64,000 bases of DNA from JAGTVG01 sp942491935 (GTDB taxonomy: Bacteria; Bacteroidota; Bacteroidia; Cytophagales; Cyclobacteriaceae). The stretch covers positions 1 through 64,000 of the forward strand of contig CALOCZ010000022.1 of NCBI GenBank assembly GCA_942491935.1, in the 5' to 3' direction. The first letter of the stretch is position 1. The number at the start of each line of letters is the position of its first letter. Position numbers and translations under genes: made by a program. The notes beneath the pieces were generated by a model that saw only the letters and a program-made list of their open reading frames with translations, was not told the origin of the DNA and ran no database searches. Below, piece by piece: positions 55,058 through 64,000 of this stretch.

Positions 55058-55801
55058 TTAAAGAGATGCTCTAAATCGGAATCCATACACGAATATTGAA
55101 TTTACTTCCTGATTTAATGCTGGATTAATTAGCAATTGGATGCTTGGTGTCGCGCTAAACATTTTGTACAGATTGAAATGACAATAAATCTCAGAGGTAA
55201 ACTGATAGTCCATACTTTCTCCAAATTCATTTTTTGAAGGCCGCCCCCAGTTAAATCCCAGGCCAAGGCGGTCAATCATTTCTGAAATACGGTAACCACA
55301 ACCCATTGAAACAGATCTATCCCAGAGTGCACCGCCATCATTAGCATATCCAGCCCTGAAAAACGGCAGAAATTTATCTATAAAAAGATGACTATACGAA
55401 AATGCCAGGCCCCATCCGGAGGGTATGCCCAATTGTTTTCTTTCCGCAGCATGCCAGAAAACCATATGCAAATTGTCAACATAGGCGGTTTCAAGTGATT
55501 TGACCCAGCCCAGTTCAATGCTGGTAAAATATTCTGCCTCTCCAAAGAAACTGTTAAAATTATCCTGCGGACGAGTTGGATCACCATTGGCATCGACAAG
55601 ACTTCCGAGTATATACAGGTTATCGGTAAATATAGCATATACGGCTGCACCTAATCCAGGATCAGGAATGGGTATGGTCAGCCTTTTATCACGCTTCAAG
55701 CGGCCTGCAACACTACCCGGACCGGCAAATCCGGGCTCTAATATAATGGTATCCTCTTTTAATTCTTCTTACGCAATAGCATTTGTCGTGCTTACCAGCA
55801 T
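55058..55801 (-). pseudogene. OprB-like carbohydrate porin, interrupted and shortened
   Basis: The C-terminal 200-odd residues carry the OprB-family pattern: GLGFNWGRPS, then YQFTSEIYCHFNLYKMF and SATPSIQLLINPALN, with NLYILGSLVDAN earlier. Upstream, the frame goes into a signal-peptide-like stretch, MLVSTTNAIA, followed directly by an in-frame TAA (55769-55771) and EELKEDT. Gln (CAA) at that point would give a normal AQ/E cleavage site, so a C-to-T nonsense change is likely. Total length (about 245) is also well below OprB's usual 400-450, so a middle segment appears lost. Position 55801 is the first plausible ATG. Confidence 0.7.
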
Positions 55802-55900
55802 ATAGAATAATGTTGAAAATATGAAACAACTTGAAGGATATTGAGCTATGTATTTAAACAGTATTACCACATTTCATAATAATATGTCCAATAGGAGGAA

Positions 55901-57358
55901 TTATTCTTCTGAACCTGAATCCAGTTTTTTGGTCATTTTATCAGCGAATGGAAAGGAAAATCCAAGTACGAATCTCCACTGACTGAATTTTAGTATTGCA
56001 GGATCATCACTATCAAAAACCGGATCCTCCTCGCCTTCTTCCGGAAAATCAATCGGTCTTCTAAATTCCTGGTCAGCTCCTGTATATGTAGCACCAATGG
56101 TAATCTCAACAGCTTTGGTATTGATGGCAAAACCGCCGCCAAACTTGTAAAAATCTGCCTGAAAAGCAGAATTGCTTGCTTCTTCCTCCAGTTCAGCAAA
56201 TCGGGTAATATTGGAGCTGACAGCAGAATAATCCGAAGCGAAGCTGGCATACAAGCTGAACTTTTCACTTATATAATACTCTAACCCTATACCAAAATTA
56301 ATCACCGGATCCAATTCATCTACCAGTGAAAACCTAAGCGTATCTCCTGTACTCTGACCGATAAAAGGATCCGTTTTCATAATCTCGTACCGCGGCACCT
56401 TGTCAAACCATTCAGCGCTTAGATGTAATAGGGCTTTCTTAAAATGAATACCTATTCCTAAACCAATGGCCCAGGGATATCTGTATTTGGCATTCAGATC
56501 GTTCTGAATGTTAAAGATAAATCCATCATCAATGCTTCCATCACCTGACGAATCCACACCGACCAGGTAATCCTCAAAAAGGGTGTTTCCCTTTCCATGA
56601 AAGTTAGCCCGGGGTGTGGTGACTGTCATGCCAAGGCTTACTTTTGTAAGATCCAGTGCCATACCCATTTTCCATACCATGCCGTAGTTCTCATAACTGT
56701 ATTGACGATCAATTGTCAGCGTAGCCACATTATTAGTCTCACCTAATGCATTCATATTCAGCATCAAACCATTTGATTTACTAAGCACTGAGATAAAATT
56801 TGATAATCCCACACTGAATTTCTCACTCAAAGGATAGGACCAGGTCAGTCCGATCCATTCTTCTTTTAAATTGCTGTTAAATCGAAATTTCCCGTTAAAA
56901 ATTTCATTACCAGGCATTACCTCCACCACATCACCTTCTTCCTCTACCCGGACAAAAAAATCAGCTTCCGTTCTCTGGCGTGTTAAAAAAGAATAGGCAA
57001 ATTTATGGTTTTCGAGAAAAGGCAAGCTGAAGGTTCCGGCGACCAGATTTGGTGCACCACCAAAATTTGATTTGGTCAGGTCTACACCTTCATCGACACC
57101 ATCCTCAACCTTAATGGTCCGCCACTCGTACACCTTGGCATTGATCACGAAGGCTGGGTTTTCTATCTGTCCCAACCGGCCGGGATTATAGTATACCAGG
57201 CCAAGGTCAGCCACACTGGCATTCACAGTGCCGCTCAGCAGCATGGATTTGTTGCCATAGTTTTCAGACCAGTAATGCCCATCCTGAGCCTGCACATATG
57301 TACATATGTTGATAAATGAATAAAAAACTAATGTCTTCCAGTAGATATGTGTTTTCAT
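55901..57358 (-). CDS. OmpP1/FadL-like outer-membrane protein
   Basis: The 485-residue protein has a signal peptide (about residues 1-24, ending VQAQ). It then has a FadL-type opening, NYGNKSMLLSGTVNASVADLGLVYYNPGRLG, where the N-terminal hatch lies in true FadL. Amphipathic strands follow up to the C-terminal aromatic FVLGFSFPF. FadL members import hydrophobic compounds such as long-chain fatty acids or hydrocarbons; the cargo here is unknown. It lies 68 bp after the Omp85-like gene in the same direction. Confidence 0.82.
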   Translation of the reverse strand: MKTHIYWKTLVFYSFINICTYVQAQDGHYWSENYGNKSMLLSGTVNASVADLGLVYYNPGRLGQIENPAFVINAKVYEWRTIKVEDGVDEGVDLTKSNFGGAPNLVAGTFSLPFLENHKFAYSFLTRQRTEADFFVRVEEEGDVVEVMPGNEIFNGKFRFNSNLKEEWIGLTWSYPLSEKFSVGLSNFISVLSKSNGLMLNMNALGETNNVATLTIDRQYSYENYGMVWKMGMALDLTKVSLGMTVTTPRANFHGKGNTLFEDYLVGVDSSGDGSIDDGFIFNIQNDLNAKYRYPWAIGLGIGIHFKKALLHLSAEWFDKVPRYEIMKTDPFIGQSTGDTLRFSLVDELDPVINFGIGLEYYISEKFSLYASFASDYSAVSSNITRFAELEEEASNSAFQADFYKFGGGFAINTKAVEITIGATYTGADQEFRRPIDFPEEGEEDPVFDSDDPAILKFSQWRFVLGFSFPFADKMTKKLDSGSEE

Positions 57359-57425
57359 GATGTATTAGAATGTATAATTTGCAGGAATATCCTATGTCCG
57401 GAACAATTGTTCATTCTTGAATATA

Positions 57426-58625
57426 TTAAAATGCTTCCTGGATACCAAAATAAATACCACGATTACCGTCATTGCCAAAACCAAGATCCATTCTCAGGTT
57501 TACTTTCTGCTTTTTATTAAACAGAAATCTCAAGCCAGCACCGTAGCTATATTTCAGGTTATTGAAACTATATTCCAGTATATTATGAGAAACATTTCCC
57601 ACCCCCCCAAATACAACAAAACCCAGTCTTTTCCAGAAATACTGACGGTATTCCATCTGCAACATTCCGTAGAAGTTATCGCGATATCGTCCATTAAAAT
57701 ATCCACGCATTCTTTTCATACCGCCCAATGCGGGCAACTTATAAAAAGGTGTTTCACCAATAGTTGATTGCACGTAAAGGTTAAAAGCAAATACATGGTC
57801 TGGTTTGAACGAACGGAAGCCCTTTACATCCAGCTCCAACATAGCATATGTGTAGTCACTGATCCCTGGATAAAATATGATCTTAAAATATTGATATCCC
57901 CCGGAATTTGGGAAAAAGATGTTATCCCTTGAATCCCATACCAGATCGCTGCCAAACCCGATCAGCTGACCGCCATTACTTCCAGGTAATGAATCATTCA
58001 TCAGTAATTCATTATCCATCTTATCAACTATTTCCGTATTATCATAATCGATGATCAAACCCGTACGATCCGCATAGAAAAATTCAGGGGGTACCTGAAC
58101 GGTAAACGTGGTGCTGAAAGTCTTTGCCGAGTAACTGGCATTTTCGTATTTTTCTGTATTATCTCCAATTCCCCAGTACTTGTTTACAAAAAATCCATAA
58201 CTTGTCGGCAATTCGAAATAAAGTTTATTATCCAGAAAATAAAGATTCGGGCTGATGCTGATTTTGTACTGTTTATTGGTGGAATAGTATCCTCCAAACC
58301 CGATTTTTGAAGGATTAAGGTCCTTTCCGGAACCAGTATAGAATATAAATATTCCTCCGGCTCCTACTGCGAATTTTGATTCCGGTGTATAGAATACATA
58401 CGGATATGCGTTAAATGTAGACTTTTTTTTGATGCTATCATTTTCATCGTTGGAAACACTTTCTATTTCATCCATATATATAGACTCGAGAACATTACCA
58501 GACAAGGAGTCCAGGAAGTTATCAAATGATGCGTCTTCTGTCTCATTGTCCTGGGCATAGCTGATCTGTAATTTATGGAGTAGAATAGCACAGAACAAAA
58601 TTATTAGGTATAGTTGATATTTCAC
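57426..58625 (-). CDS. Omp85-like outer-membrane barrel protein (BamA/TamA C-terminal family)
   Basis: The 399-residue protein has a signal peptide (about residues 1-24, ending SYAQ). The rest is a 16-strand-type barrel with the Omp85 signatures LIGFGSDLVWDSRDNIFFPNSGGYQY (strand 1-2 region), GGMKRMRGYFNGRYRDN (L6 RGxx motif as MRGYFNG) and the final aromatic ILEYSFNNL, then GNRGIYFGI. POTRA domains, which would add about 70 residues each, are absent, so it is not BamA itself. It is probably a patatin-less surface-antigen-type relative of unknown role. Confidence 0.85.
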   Translation of the reverse strand: MKYQLYLIILFCAILLHKLQISYAQDNETEDASFDNFLDSLSGNVLESIYMDEIESVSNDENDSIKKKSTFNAYPYVFYTPESKFAVGAGGIFIFYTGSGKDLNPSKIGFGGYYSTNKQYKISISPNLYFLDNKLYFELPTSYGFFVNKYWGIGDNTEKYENASYSAKTFSTTFTVQVPPEFFYADRTGLIIDYDNTEIVDKMDNELLMNDSLPGSNGGQLIGFGSDLVWDSRDNIFFPNSGGYQYFKIIFYPGISDYTYAMLELDVKGFRSFKPDHVFAFNLYVQSTIGETPFYKLPALGGMKRMRGYFNGRYRDNFYGMLQMEYRQYFWKRLGFVVFGGVGNVSHNILEYSFNNLKYSYGAGLRFLFNKKQKVNLRMDLGFGNDGNRGIYFGIQEAF

Positions 58626-58660
58626 AGTCTTTTAATATTTTCGGTTAAATAATCAAATAA

Positions 58661-59440
58661 TCATCGCTTATCTTCTTTATTAAATTTGTAATATACACGG
58701 AACCGGAATATGATATCATTGGTATGGAAATCTTCGTCAATCGAGTTTCGCGTATAGTTATATCCGACAAAAAAGGCCATTTTTAACTCCGGAGAAAATT
58801 CTTTTCCAATACCCGGCATAAACCGCACCTTATCATTAAATTGTTTGGTTCCAATTAAATTCCAGTAGAACTTCATGCTTACCGGAATGTAAAAACCCTT
58901 GCCGTATTCCCAGAAATCTCCCCTGAAACGGATGGTTATGGAAGGTTCATAGCTAACCCTTAAACCAAAGTTGTTTGACCAGTCATCGGTCTCAAATTCA
59001 AATCTTTCTTTCAATTCCACATAATGCTTGATCTGTAATCTTTCGCGGTCAGGCCAGACAAGACTGTATGCCTGATAGGGAGATATTTCCAGTCGATTAA
59101 CGGTATGAATGTTAATAGCATAGAAAATATCTATCCCGGCATGAAGTTCTTCCTTGTACCGGAGTTTCTTCAATATAAATTTAGGTCTTTTGTATGAGAT
59201 ACGCGGGCCGACCCAGAAGCGGTACCATACGTTCGGGAATATCGTTCTGGCACCAATTGGTACATTCAAAGTAGTCCTGTCAGAGAGTTTACGACTGGGA
59301 TTGAAATCCAGCCATATTTGTTTTGTTACTGTACTGCTGGAACTGTCCTGAGCCTTGGCCTGATGAATAAGAATAAAAGCCATGAAAATTATGGCGCAAA
59401 GATATCTTATAAGCAGAATATGTGATTTTGTAAAAGCCAT
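58661..59440 (-). CDS. DUF2490 outer-membrane barrel protein
   Basis: The 259-residue protein has a signal peptide (about residues 1-30, ending IHQAKAQ). It then has the DUF2490 layout of alternating strands beginning TKQIWLDFNPSRKLSDRTTL, with WYRFWVGPRISYKR, and ending in IIFRFRVYYKF, a typical barrel terminus. The function of the family is unknown. It sits 35 bp upstream of the Omp85-like gene. Confidence 0.85.
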   Translation of the reverse strand: MAFTKSHILLIRYLCAIIFMAFILIHQAKAQDSSSSTVTKQIWLDFNPSRKLSDRTTLNVPIGARTIFPNVWYRFWVGPRISYKRPKFILKKLRYKEELHAGIDIFYAINIHTVNRLEISPYQAYSLVWPDRERLQIKHYVELKERFEFETDDWSNNFGLRVSYEPSITIRFRGDFWEYGKGFYIPVSMKFYWNLIGTKQFNDKVRFMPGIGKEFSPELKMAFFVGYNYTRNSIDEDFHTNDIIFRFRVYYKFNKEDKR

Positions 59441-59495
59441 TTTATCCTGGAGGGATCATATTCGTGTTATTCTAAATTAAGTCATTTCATAATTC

Positions 59496-60458
59496 TCAAT
59501 CAAACCAGCCATGTTTATAGAAATACCAGATAAATCCTAATGCAATGACAAACATTATCCCAAGGCTGATAAAGTATCCATGTTCCAGTTCCAGTTCCGG
59601 CATAAACTTAAAGTTCATGCCATAAATTCCTGCTAATAAAGTGAGGGGAACAAATATGGCTTGTATGATGGTCAAAAAATTTAGCCGCTTATTGGATTTA
59701 TCCTGGAGCAAAAGGTGATAGTGATCATGAAGGGAATCCAGTCTATCTTGTGTCTTCGATAATGAAACTTCCAGGATACTTATATTTTTCTCTAGTTCGG
59801 CGAAGTAAAGCTTGTACGGACTTTCCTTGTCAAGAATGTTTTTTGCAGGTGGAAAGCTTAATGAGAAATGAAGTTTTTCCAGCACCCTTCCAAAGTCGGA
59901 TAAATGCGACTTTGAATACAGAAATTCATCCGGATCTATATCACGGAAATTTTTATCAAAATCTTTTGCGATATCCTCTATTTCTTCCCGGTACGAAATA
60001 ATCAGTTTACCATATGCTGATAGAATTTCATTTACCAATAGAAAGACCAGATGGATGATTTCAATATTTCTGCTTGTTTCAAGTACTTTGTCAACGGATT
60101 CATGAAATTCTTTAAATAGTCTATCCTCTCCATCATGAATGAGGATGAGAATATTTTTATACAGTATAACACTAAGATACTTTGCAGGAGGTTTAGATTG
60201 TGATGAGAAGAAAGCCAGTTCACCGTAAGCTACATCGTTTATATAATCAAAACGAATATGCTCCGAGGGATTTTGGATATAGTCTAATAAATCCTCATTA
60301 AATCCAAAGGATTGTATGTCTTTGGCCGCTTCGGTTCTGTCACTTGTAGTGATTTCGTACAGATAAATGGAGGATTTATTAATCTTATGTTTGTCAAAGT
60401 CTCCATTAGGGATTTCATAAACCAAATTATCTTGTAATTCGTATACTTTCTTTTCCAT
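59496..60458 (-). CDS. corA: CorA-family divalent-metal transporter
   Basis: CorA forms a pentameric Mg2+ (or Co2+/Ni2+) channel of the inner membrane. The 320-residue protein has a cytoplasmic N-terminal domain, a long stalk helix (about 170-250) and two C-terminal spans. The selectivity motif GIYGMNF carries Gly280-Met281-Asn282 at the end of the first span. A second span and the basic WYFYKHGWFD tail follow. CorA/ZntB relatives share this layout, but the GMN motif favours metal import. Two palindromes stand upstream. Confidence 0.95.
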   Translation of the reverse strand: MEKKVYELQDNLVYEIPNGDFDKHKINKSSIYLYEITTSDRTEAAKDIQSFGFNEDLLDYIQNPSEHIRFDYINDVAYGELAFFSSQSKPPAKYLSVILYKNILILIHDGEDRLFKEFHESVDKVLETSRNIEIIHLVFLLVNEILSAYGKLIISYREEIEDIAKDFDKNFRDIDPDEFLYSKSHLSDFGRVLEKLHFSLSFPPAKNILDKESPYKLYFAELEKNISILEVSLSKTQDRLDSLHDHYHLLLQDKSNKRLNFLTIIQAIFVPLTLLAGIYGMNFKFMPELELEHGYFISLGIMFVIALGFIWYFYKHGWFD

Positions 60459-60487
60459 ATTTATTTAAAATTCTATATAAAGAGCAT

Positions 60488-60517
60488 TTACCGGTAAGGT
60501 CTGGGTCTTACCGGTAA
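60488..60517. repeat. Two identical 10-bp palindromes upstream of corA
   Basis: TTACCGGTAA occurs at 60488-60497 and 60508-60517, exactly 20 bp apart (start to start). Each copy is itself a perfect palindrome. They lie 30-59 bp before the corA start and 108 bp after the DUF1254 stop. The spacing (about two helical turns) suits a dimer-of-dimers operator, but a protein is not identified. Confidence 0.75.
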
Positions 60518-60624
60518 TGGCCTTCATGGAAAGAGCATGTTATCCTGATTCCATGTACTGTTTTTCTAATTTATATTCAGGTTTCTAAATCCTGAAGATA
60601 TCTACATGCCGATAACCGCATATC

Positions 60625-62187
60625 TTATTGCATCAACTCAATCTCACCGGGTCGCCATGTTTTATCTATCCATGGAGCCAAAGGACCATAAGCGCGAAGA
60701 ATAATGAACCAACTCTTACCTGGAATAGATTGCACCCAATTGCCTTCATCAACTCCGTTAGGTAAAGTAGGGGCAAAAATAACATCAATAGATCCATCCT
60801 TATTTTCTTTTACTTTTCCGCTTAAGCTGTTGATGCCGGCAAATTTCTGATCAGTCTGAAGCATACATCTTGTTTGTGGGTCATAAATAGTTACAGACCA
60901 GTTATCTTTAACCGGGAAGTTTGGTGGCAAATGTAATTTGTAGGTCTTTGATCCATCTAAAACTATGTGCTCTGAGTCTAATCCTGCGATACCATACTGT
61001 GATCCGGCACCTGGTTTAGTTAATGCCATAGCAGGGGTTACACAAACCGCATTAAAATGCATCCATAGTCGAGAATCCATTCGACGAGCCCCGTCTTTCA
61101 GAAAGTAAGTATCGTTATCTGCAAAAGCCATTACCCATTCACTTTTGGTATCCGGATAGTAGTAGTGACCTGGATCGCGAGGTTCAATGGTATTTGCGCG
61201 AGCATAAGCGTTTCCAATATCAACGGCCTCCGTTAATAATTTCTTCATGCGCTCATCCGGATTAAATGGTTGGCCTTTAACAATACCTAATGATCGTAGA
61301 ATTCCCAGGTTTTCCGCATCGTAAAAACCTTCAGGTTCTTCCTGTATGATTTGGTTCAGGTCTTCGAAGAAAGTATAGTCATTGGGGGCAACGGTATTGT
61401 AATATACACCCGACATATTTTTGAATTCCATTTTTGGCGGATTGTCTTTTTGCGATAATGGATACACTTTAAGGTTTTCCTTAATCCGGGTTGCAGCAGC
61501 TTCAACACCGGTTTTGGTGTAGCCCCGCATAAAATTCCAAACATTATAGGTGTTTGATTGATACACATAGTAACCTTCCGGCACATCACCGTCGTATCCC
61601 GGAGGAAGCACCAGATATTTTCCACCTTGCCCCTTGTCAGGACCAGCAGCTCCCATATCGGTAATATATCTAAAAGCAGCATCATCTAAAATACCCAAAA
61701 CACCAGGAGGAATTTCAATAACAGTAGGACCGTCATTCTTAAGGTCGAGAAAACCCCAGGTATAAAGGGATGTGTTGTTGTAAGTAAGTGCCAATGACTT
61801 GGAGTCGCCCAACTGCTCCCAAATCAATATTTGATTGCTTTTACCCATTCCCATATCACGATTCCCTTTTCGGAGATTGTATAAAGAAACAGCTGGGGTC
61901 ATATTGATAAATGCCTGCACTGCACGGGCACGATCCACATAATCGTATACCGCATCAATTGTTTTACGATTGGGTACACCATCGAAAAATTCCAATGTTC
62001 CAATTGGTGACTCTATTTTATCCGGTGTAGTTATACTTTCCGGAATGGGTGTGGTCATTTTCATGACCGGTTCCTGGGTGATCATTTTTATATCAGGTGA
62101 TTGCGCCATTACCCAGGGCAATATGCTCAAAAGAAAAATAATTGATAAAAAGGATCTGATAATTGATTTTGTTTTCATTTTATTCAT
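60625..62187 (-). CDS. DUF1254/DUF1214 exported protein
   Basis: The 520-residue protein has a signal peptide (about residues 1-28, ending WVMAQ). DUF1254 follows with KTIDAVYDYVDRARAVQAFINMTP and TSLYTWGFLDLKNDGP, then DUF1214 with GLDSEHIVLDGSKTYKLHLPPNFPVKDNWSVTIYDPQTRCMLQTD. The family is exported and of unknown function, common in Bacteroidota and other bacteria. It has its own promoter at 62226-62257. Confidence 0.9.
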   Translation of the reverse strand: MNKMKTKSIIRSFLSIIFLLSILPWVMAQSPDIKMITQEPVMKMTTPIPESITTPDKIESPIGTLEFFDGVPNRKTIDAVYDYVDRARAVQAFINMTPAVSLYNLRKGNRDMGMGKSNQILIWEQLGDSKSLALTYNNTSLYTWGFLDLKNDGPTVIEIPPGVLGILDDAAFRYITDMGAAGPDKGQGGKYLVLPPGYDGDVPEGYYVYQSNTYNVWNFMRGYTKTGVEAAATRIKENLKVYPLSQKDNPPKMEFKNMSGVYYNTVAPNDYTFFEDLNQIIQEEPEGFYDAENLGILRSLGIVKGQPFNPDERMKKLLTEAVDIGNAYARANTIEPRDPGHYYYPDTKSEWVMAFADNDTYFLKDGARRMDSRLWMHFNAVCVTPAMALTKPGAGSQYGIAGLDSEHIVLDGSKTYKLHLPPNFPVKDNWSVTIYDPQTRCMLQTDQKFAGINSLSGKVKENKDGSIDVIFAPTLPNGVDEGNWVQSIPGKSWFIILRAYGPLAPWIDKTWRPGEIELMQ

Positions 62188-62225
62188 TTTTTCGATTACA
62201 GATAGTTAATTGTCATTTATCTTAT

Positions 62226-62257
62226 CAAACATATGGATTTATTGGAATAATAATCAA
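62226..62257 (-). promoter_or_regulatory. Promoter of the DUF1254 gene
   Basis: On the minus strand TTG is followed by 21 nt and TATGTTTG, a fit to the -33/-7 pattern. The -7 box lies 38 bp before the ATG at 62187. Confidence 0.6.
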
Positions 62258-62377
62258 TACGTCTAAAGGCGAAAAAAAGTAGAAAAATGATTGTATAGTA
62301 ACATGAAAAGCTCAATATGGCATTTTTGATACCATTATTTATTGTTCAATCCAATTTGTATATTGAAAAATGATGAA

Positions 62378-63292
62378 CTAAAAAGAAAAATTCAATCCAA
62401 TTGCAGGTCCCCTGAAGTTATAGTTTACCTCAACATCAATGTTTTCTTGAGGAAACAAGGCTTTAACATCAAATTCCTGATAACCGATACTTATACCAAA
62501 CCACGTTTTTGGTTTAAATTCAAGTCCTAATGTGAGGTCATAAAGTGATTCATTCATTGCATTAACACGAAACCCGAAAAATCCTACACTTCCATTCAAC
62601 AAGAGCCAATCCTTAAGCTTGAAATGTGCAACTAATCCAAAATTCGGGAATGGCAATAAGGGGTCATCGGCAGCATCGATGTTCCCTATATCAGACTGGA
62701 CTCCAAGATCAAGGTACATGACAATTATATTGAAATAAACACCAAGAAAAACATCAGGCTTTTTCAGGAGTGACAATATGTATCCAAAGCTAAACATTTG
62801 TGTATTAAAATATATCTGACTGGTTGTCCCGGCCGGAATAGTATCCTCGAAAAAGATCAGATCCTGGTTGAATGTTTTAGTTTGGGTCCTGTTTAAACCA
62901 TAATATTGCGCAAAGATACCACTATTGGGTGTGATACGGCCAAGGAATGAACAAAAGAGCATATTTTTATGGTCGGGAAGTTTCAAATGTTCCTCCAAAC
63001 CAATAGTAGCAGAAATAATCCCTCCAGGTCTGTTAAATGTAACATCTGTTTTCAGGGTTGCATACATCAGCAAGGTCTGTATAAAATATTTCTGATTATT
63101 CTGATGAGCCTGTTGACGCCATTCTTTTCTCTCTATTTTTTTTGTCTGTTTTTTAGAGAGGCTATCTGCTGAATTCTGCAGGCTGTCCGCTAGAAGTATT
63201 CCGGAAGTTTCTTCCCCCTCTTCTGCTATTGAAAAAGTGCATGATATAAAAATTAATACCACAAAAAATAATAGATATTGTTGTCCATTCAT
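62378..63292 (-). CDS. Outer-membrane barrel-like exported protein
   Basis: The 304-residue protein has a signal peptide (about residues 1-23) and then an acidic/Lys-rich linker (about residues 30-60). Barrel-like strands with Tyr/Phe ends follow (GYILSLLKKPDVFLGVYFN, GLVAHFKLKDWLLLNG, and a C-terminal GPAIGLNFSF). I do not recognise a named family. It is probably an outer-membrane protein. Confidence 0.72.
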   Translation of the reverse strand: MNGQQYLLFFVVLIFISCTFSIAEEGEETSGILLADSLQNSADSLSKKQTKKIERKEWRQQAHQNNQKYFIQTLLMYATLKTDVTFNRPGGIISATIGLEEHLKLPDHKNMLFCSFLGRITPNSGIFAQYYGLNRTQTKTFNQDLIFFEDTIPAGTTSQIYFNTQMFSFGYILSLLKKPDVFLGVYFNIIVMYLDLGVQSDIGNIDAADDPLLPFPNFGLVAHFKLKDWLLLNGSVGFFGFRVNAMNESLYDLTLGLEFKPKTWFGISIGYQEFDVKALFPQENIDVEVNYNFRGPAIGLNFSF

Positions 63293-63466
63293 ACCAAAGG
63301 GTTATAATACGAAAGATATTAAAATGTATCCTATGTTTAGTATAAATACTTTGAAAAAGAACGATTCATGTCATCCAAAAAAACACATCCTCAACAACGA
63401 CGGAAAATGTTTCTTTGAATGCGTTTGACTTTTGTTAATGTTTGGGGGCATTTCCTTTTTTAAAAT

Positions 63467-64000
63467 TTAGAACTGGGTATTTATACCAAAGAAAAATTGA
63501 AGTTGAGGTTGACCATCCCCATAATGCAATACAGTAAACTGCGGTTCAGCAAATAGATTGAATATCAATTTGTCTGTTTTTAACACTTTGCCAAGGCCCA
63601 GACCAAATGGCACATTATAATACCCATTTTCAAGGTTAAATTGCATTATACCACTAGATCTCAGATACGTTCCACCTCCGAGTTGCCAAATACCAAATAC
63701 CTGAACGGCCATGAAATTGGTTTTATCCCGATTTTCATTGCCAGCAAAGGAAGTCTGCCACGTAACCAAACCACCGATCTGCAATTGCGGTGAAACTACC
63801 TGAAAAGCTATAAGCGCAAGGCCTGCCTGCCATTTGCCACTGCCAAGGGTCTCATCAGTTGCTGTTGGTGCTGCAATCAATGGGCCGACGCCTAATGTGG
63901 TTTTAGCATTCTTAACAGCAAGATAAGCTGCAAAGGCGTTTAGGTCACCTAGGCCGGACTTACTTGACTGGTCAGATGTGGGAACCGTTGATAATGGGAG
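63467..64000 (-). CDS. Neuromedin-U-like family outer-membrane protein, N-terminus outside window
   Basis: The frame is open through the window end; it shows the C-terminal 177 residues. Pattern GVGPLIAAPTATDETLGSGKWQAG matches the GIGPVxxLPTATDxxLGTGKW-type signature of the exported family annotated as neuromedin U by mistaken transfer. It then has VFGIWQLGGGTYLRSSGIMQFNLENG and the final FAEPQFTVLHYGDGQPQLQFFFGI. The family is thought to be an outer-membrane barrel of unknown role. The visible in-frame ATG/ATT at 63880 is not the real start. Confidence 0.75.
   Translation of the reverse strand, partial: LPLSTVPTSDQSSKSGLGDLNAFAAYLAVKNAKTTLGVGPLIAAPTATDETLGSGKWQAGLALIAFQVVSPQLQIGGLVTWQTSFAGNENRDKTNFMAVQVFGIWQLGGGTYLRSSGIMQFNLENGYYNVPFGLGLGKVLKTDKLIFNLFAEPQFTVLHYGDGQPQLQFFFGINTQF

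Noticed and set aside
1..64000. CRISPR arrays, tRNA or rRNA genes
   Set aside because: No evenly spaced short repeats and no cloverleaf or rRNA core sequence were seen on reading the gaps; a covariance-model scan would settle this.

Overview
The window looks like a chromosomal segment from a member of the Bacteroidota, probably an environmental or anaerobic lineage near Bacteroidales/Marinilabiliales. Four things point there. The core gene order parA-parB-DUF5683-dapB-lepB and pyrG-yidC is a Bacteroidota arrangement. Lineage-typical families are present (GSCFA, DUF5683, DUF5723, DUF4136, FadL-like OmpP1). Several promoters match the Bacteroidota sigma signature (TTTG or TTG, 19-21 nt, TAnnTTTG). 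Few genes show Shine-Dalgarno sequences. The DNA is AT-rich. Genus cannot be fixed from the sequence alone.

Layout. 1-22.6 kb is mostly housekeeping: a YyaL-type thioredoxin-domain protein (cut by the window edge), a GSCFA protein, the rpsF-rpsR-rplI ribosomal operon with a clear promoter and terminator, apaG, ung, lepB-dapB-DUF5683-parB-parA, yidC/pyrG, a CCA-adding enzyme with a TPR protein, an ECF sigma factor with its membrane partner and an exported beta-rich protein, an FtsE-like ATPase, the SRP RNA, the tiny ribosomal protein THX and a lipoprotein sulfatase. 22.9-27.5 kb is an L-arabinose locus (araR-araB-araD-araA) with a 19-bp palindromic operator. Both the regulator (in-frame TAG) and the isomerase (1-nt frameshift) are broken as read. 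27.6-34.3 kb holds small lipoprotein/membrane genes, a DUF5723 outer-membrane protein, htpG, a GroES-like gene, a glycosyltransferase, an acetyltransferase, and remnants of a transposase and an AI-2E-type transporter. 34.4-42.3 kb holds exported lipoproteins: an M3 oligoendopeptidase, a PQQ-type dehydrogenase fused to cytochrome c, then an ADP-ribosylglycohydrolase and a double-ThuA protein in one operon.

42.6-53 kb is accessory: a VOC protein, a kinase/aminotransferase fusion, an XRE regulator with a membrane protein, and a LacZ-type beta-galactosidase. The galactosidase is bracketed by a short-chain dehydrogenase gene and a decayed 5' copy of that same gene. The intact dehydrogenase is coupled to a steroid 5-alpha-reductase homologue. 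A wrecked IS3-family element follows. 53.1-64 kb is a minus-strand run rich in outer-membrane proteins (FadL-like, Omp85-like, DUF2490, neuromedin-U-like, an OprB-like pseudogene), with PPK2, CorA and a DUF1254 protein.

No tRNA, 5S/16S/23S rRNA, CRISPR array or intact mobile element was found. The most unusual signals are the doubly broken arabinose locus with an intact operator, the dehydrogenase plus 5-alpha-reductase pair beside the lacZ-spanning duplication scar, and the outer-membrane gene run.
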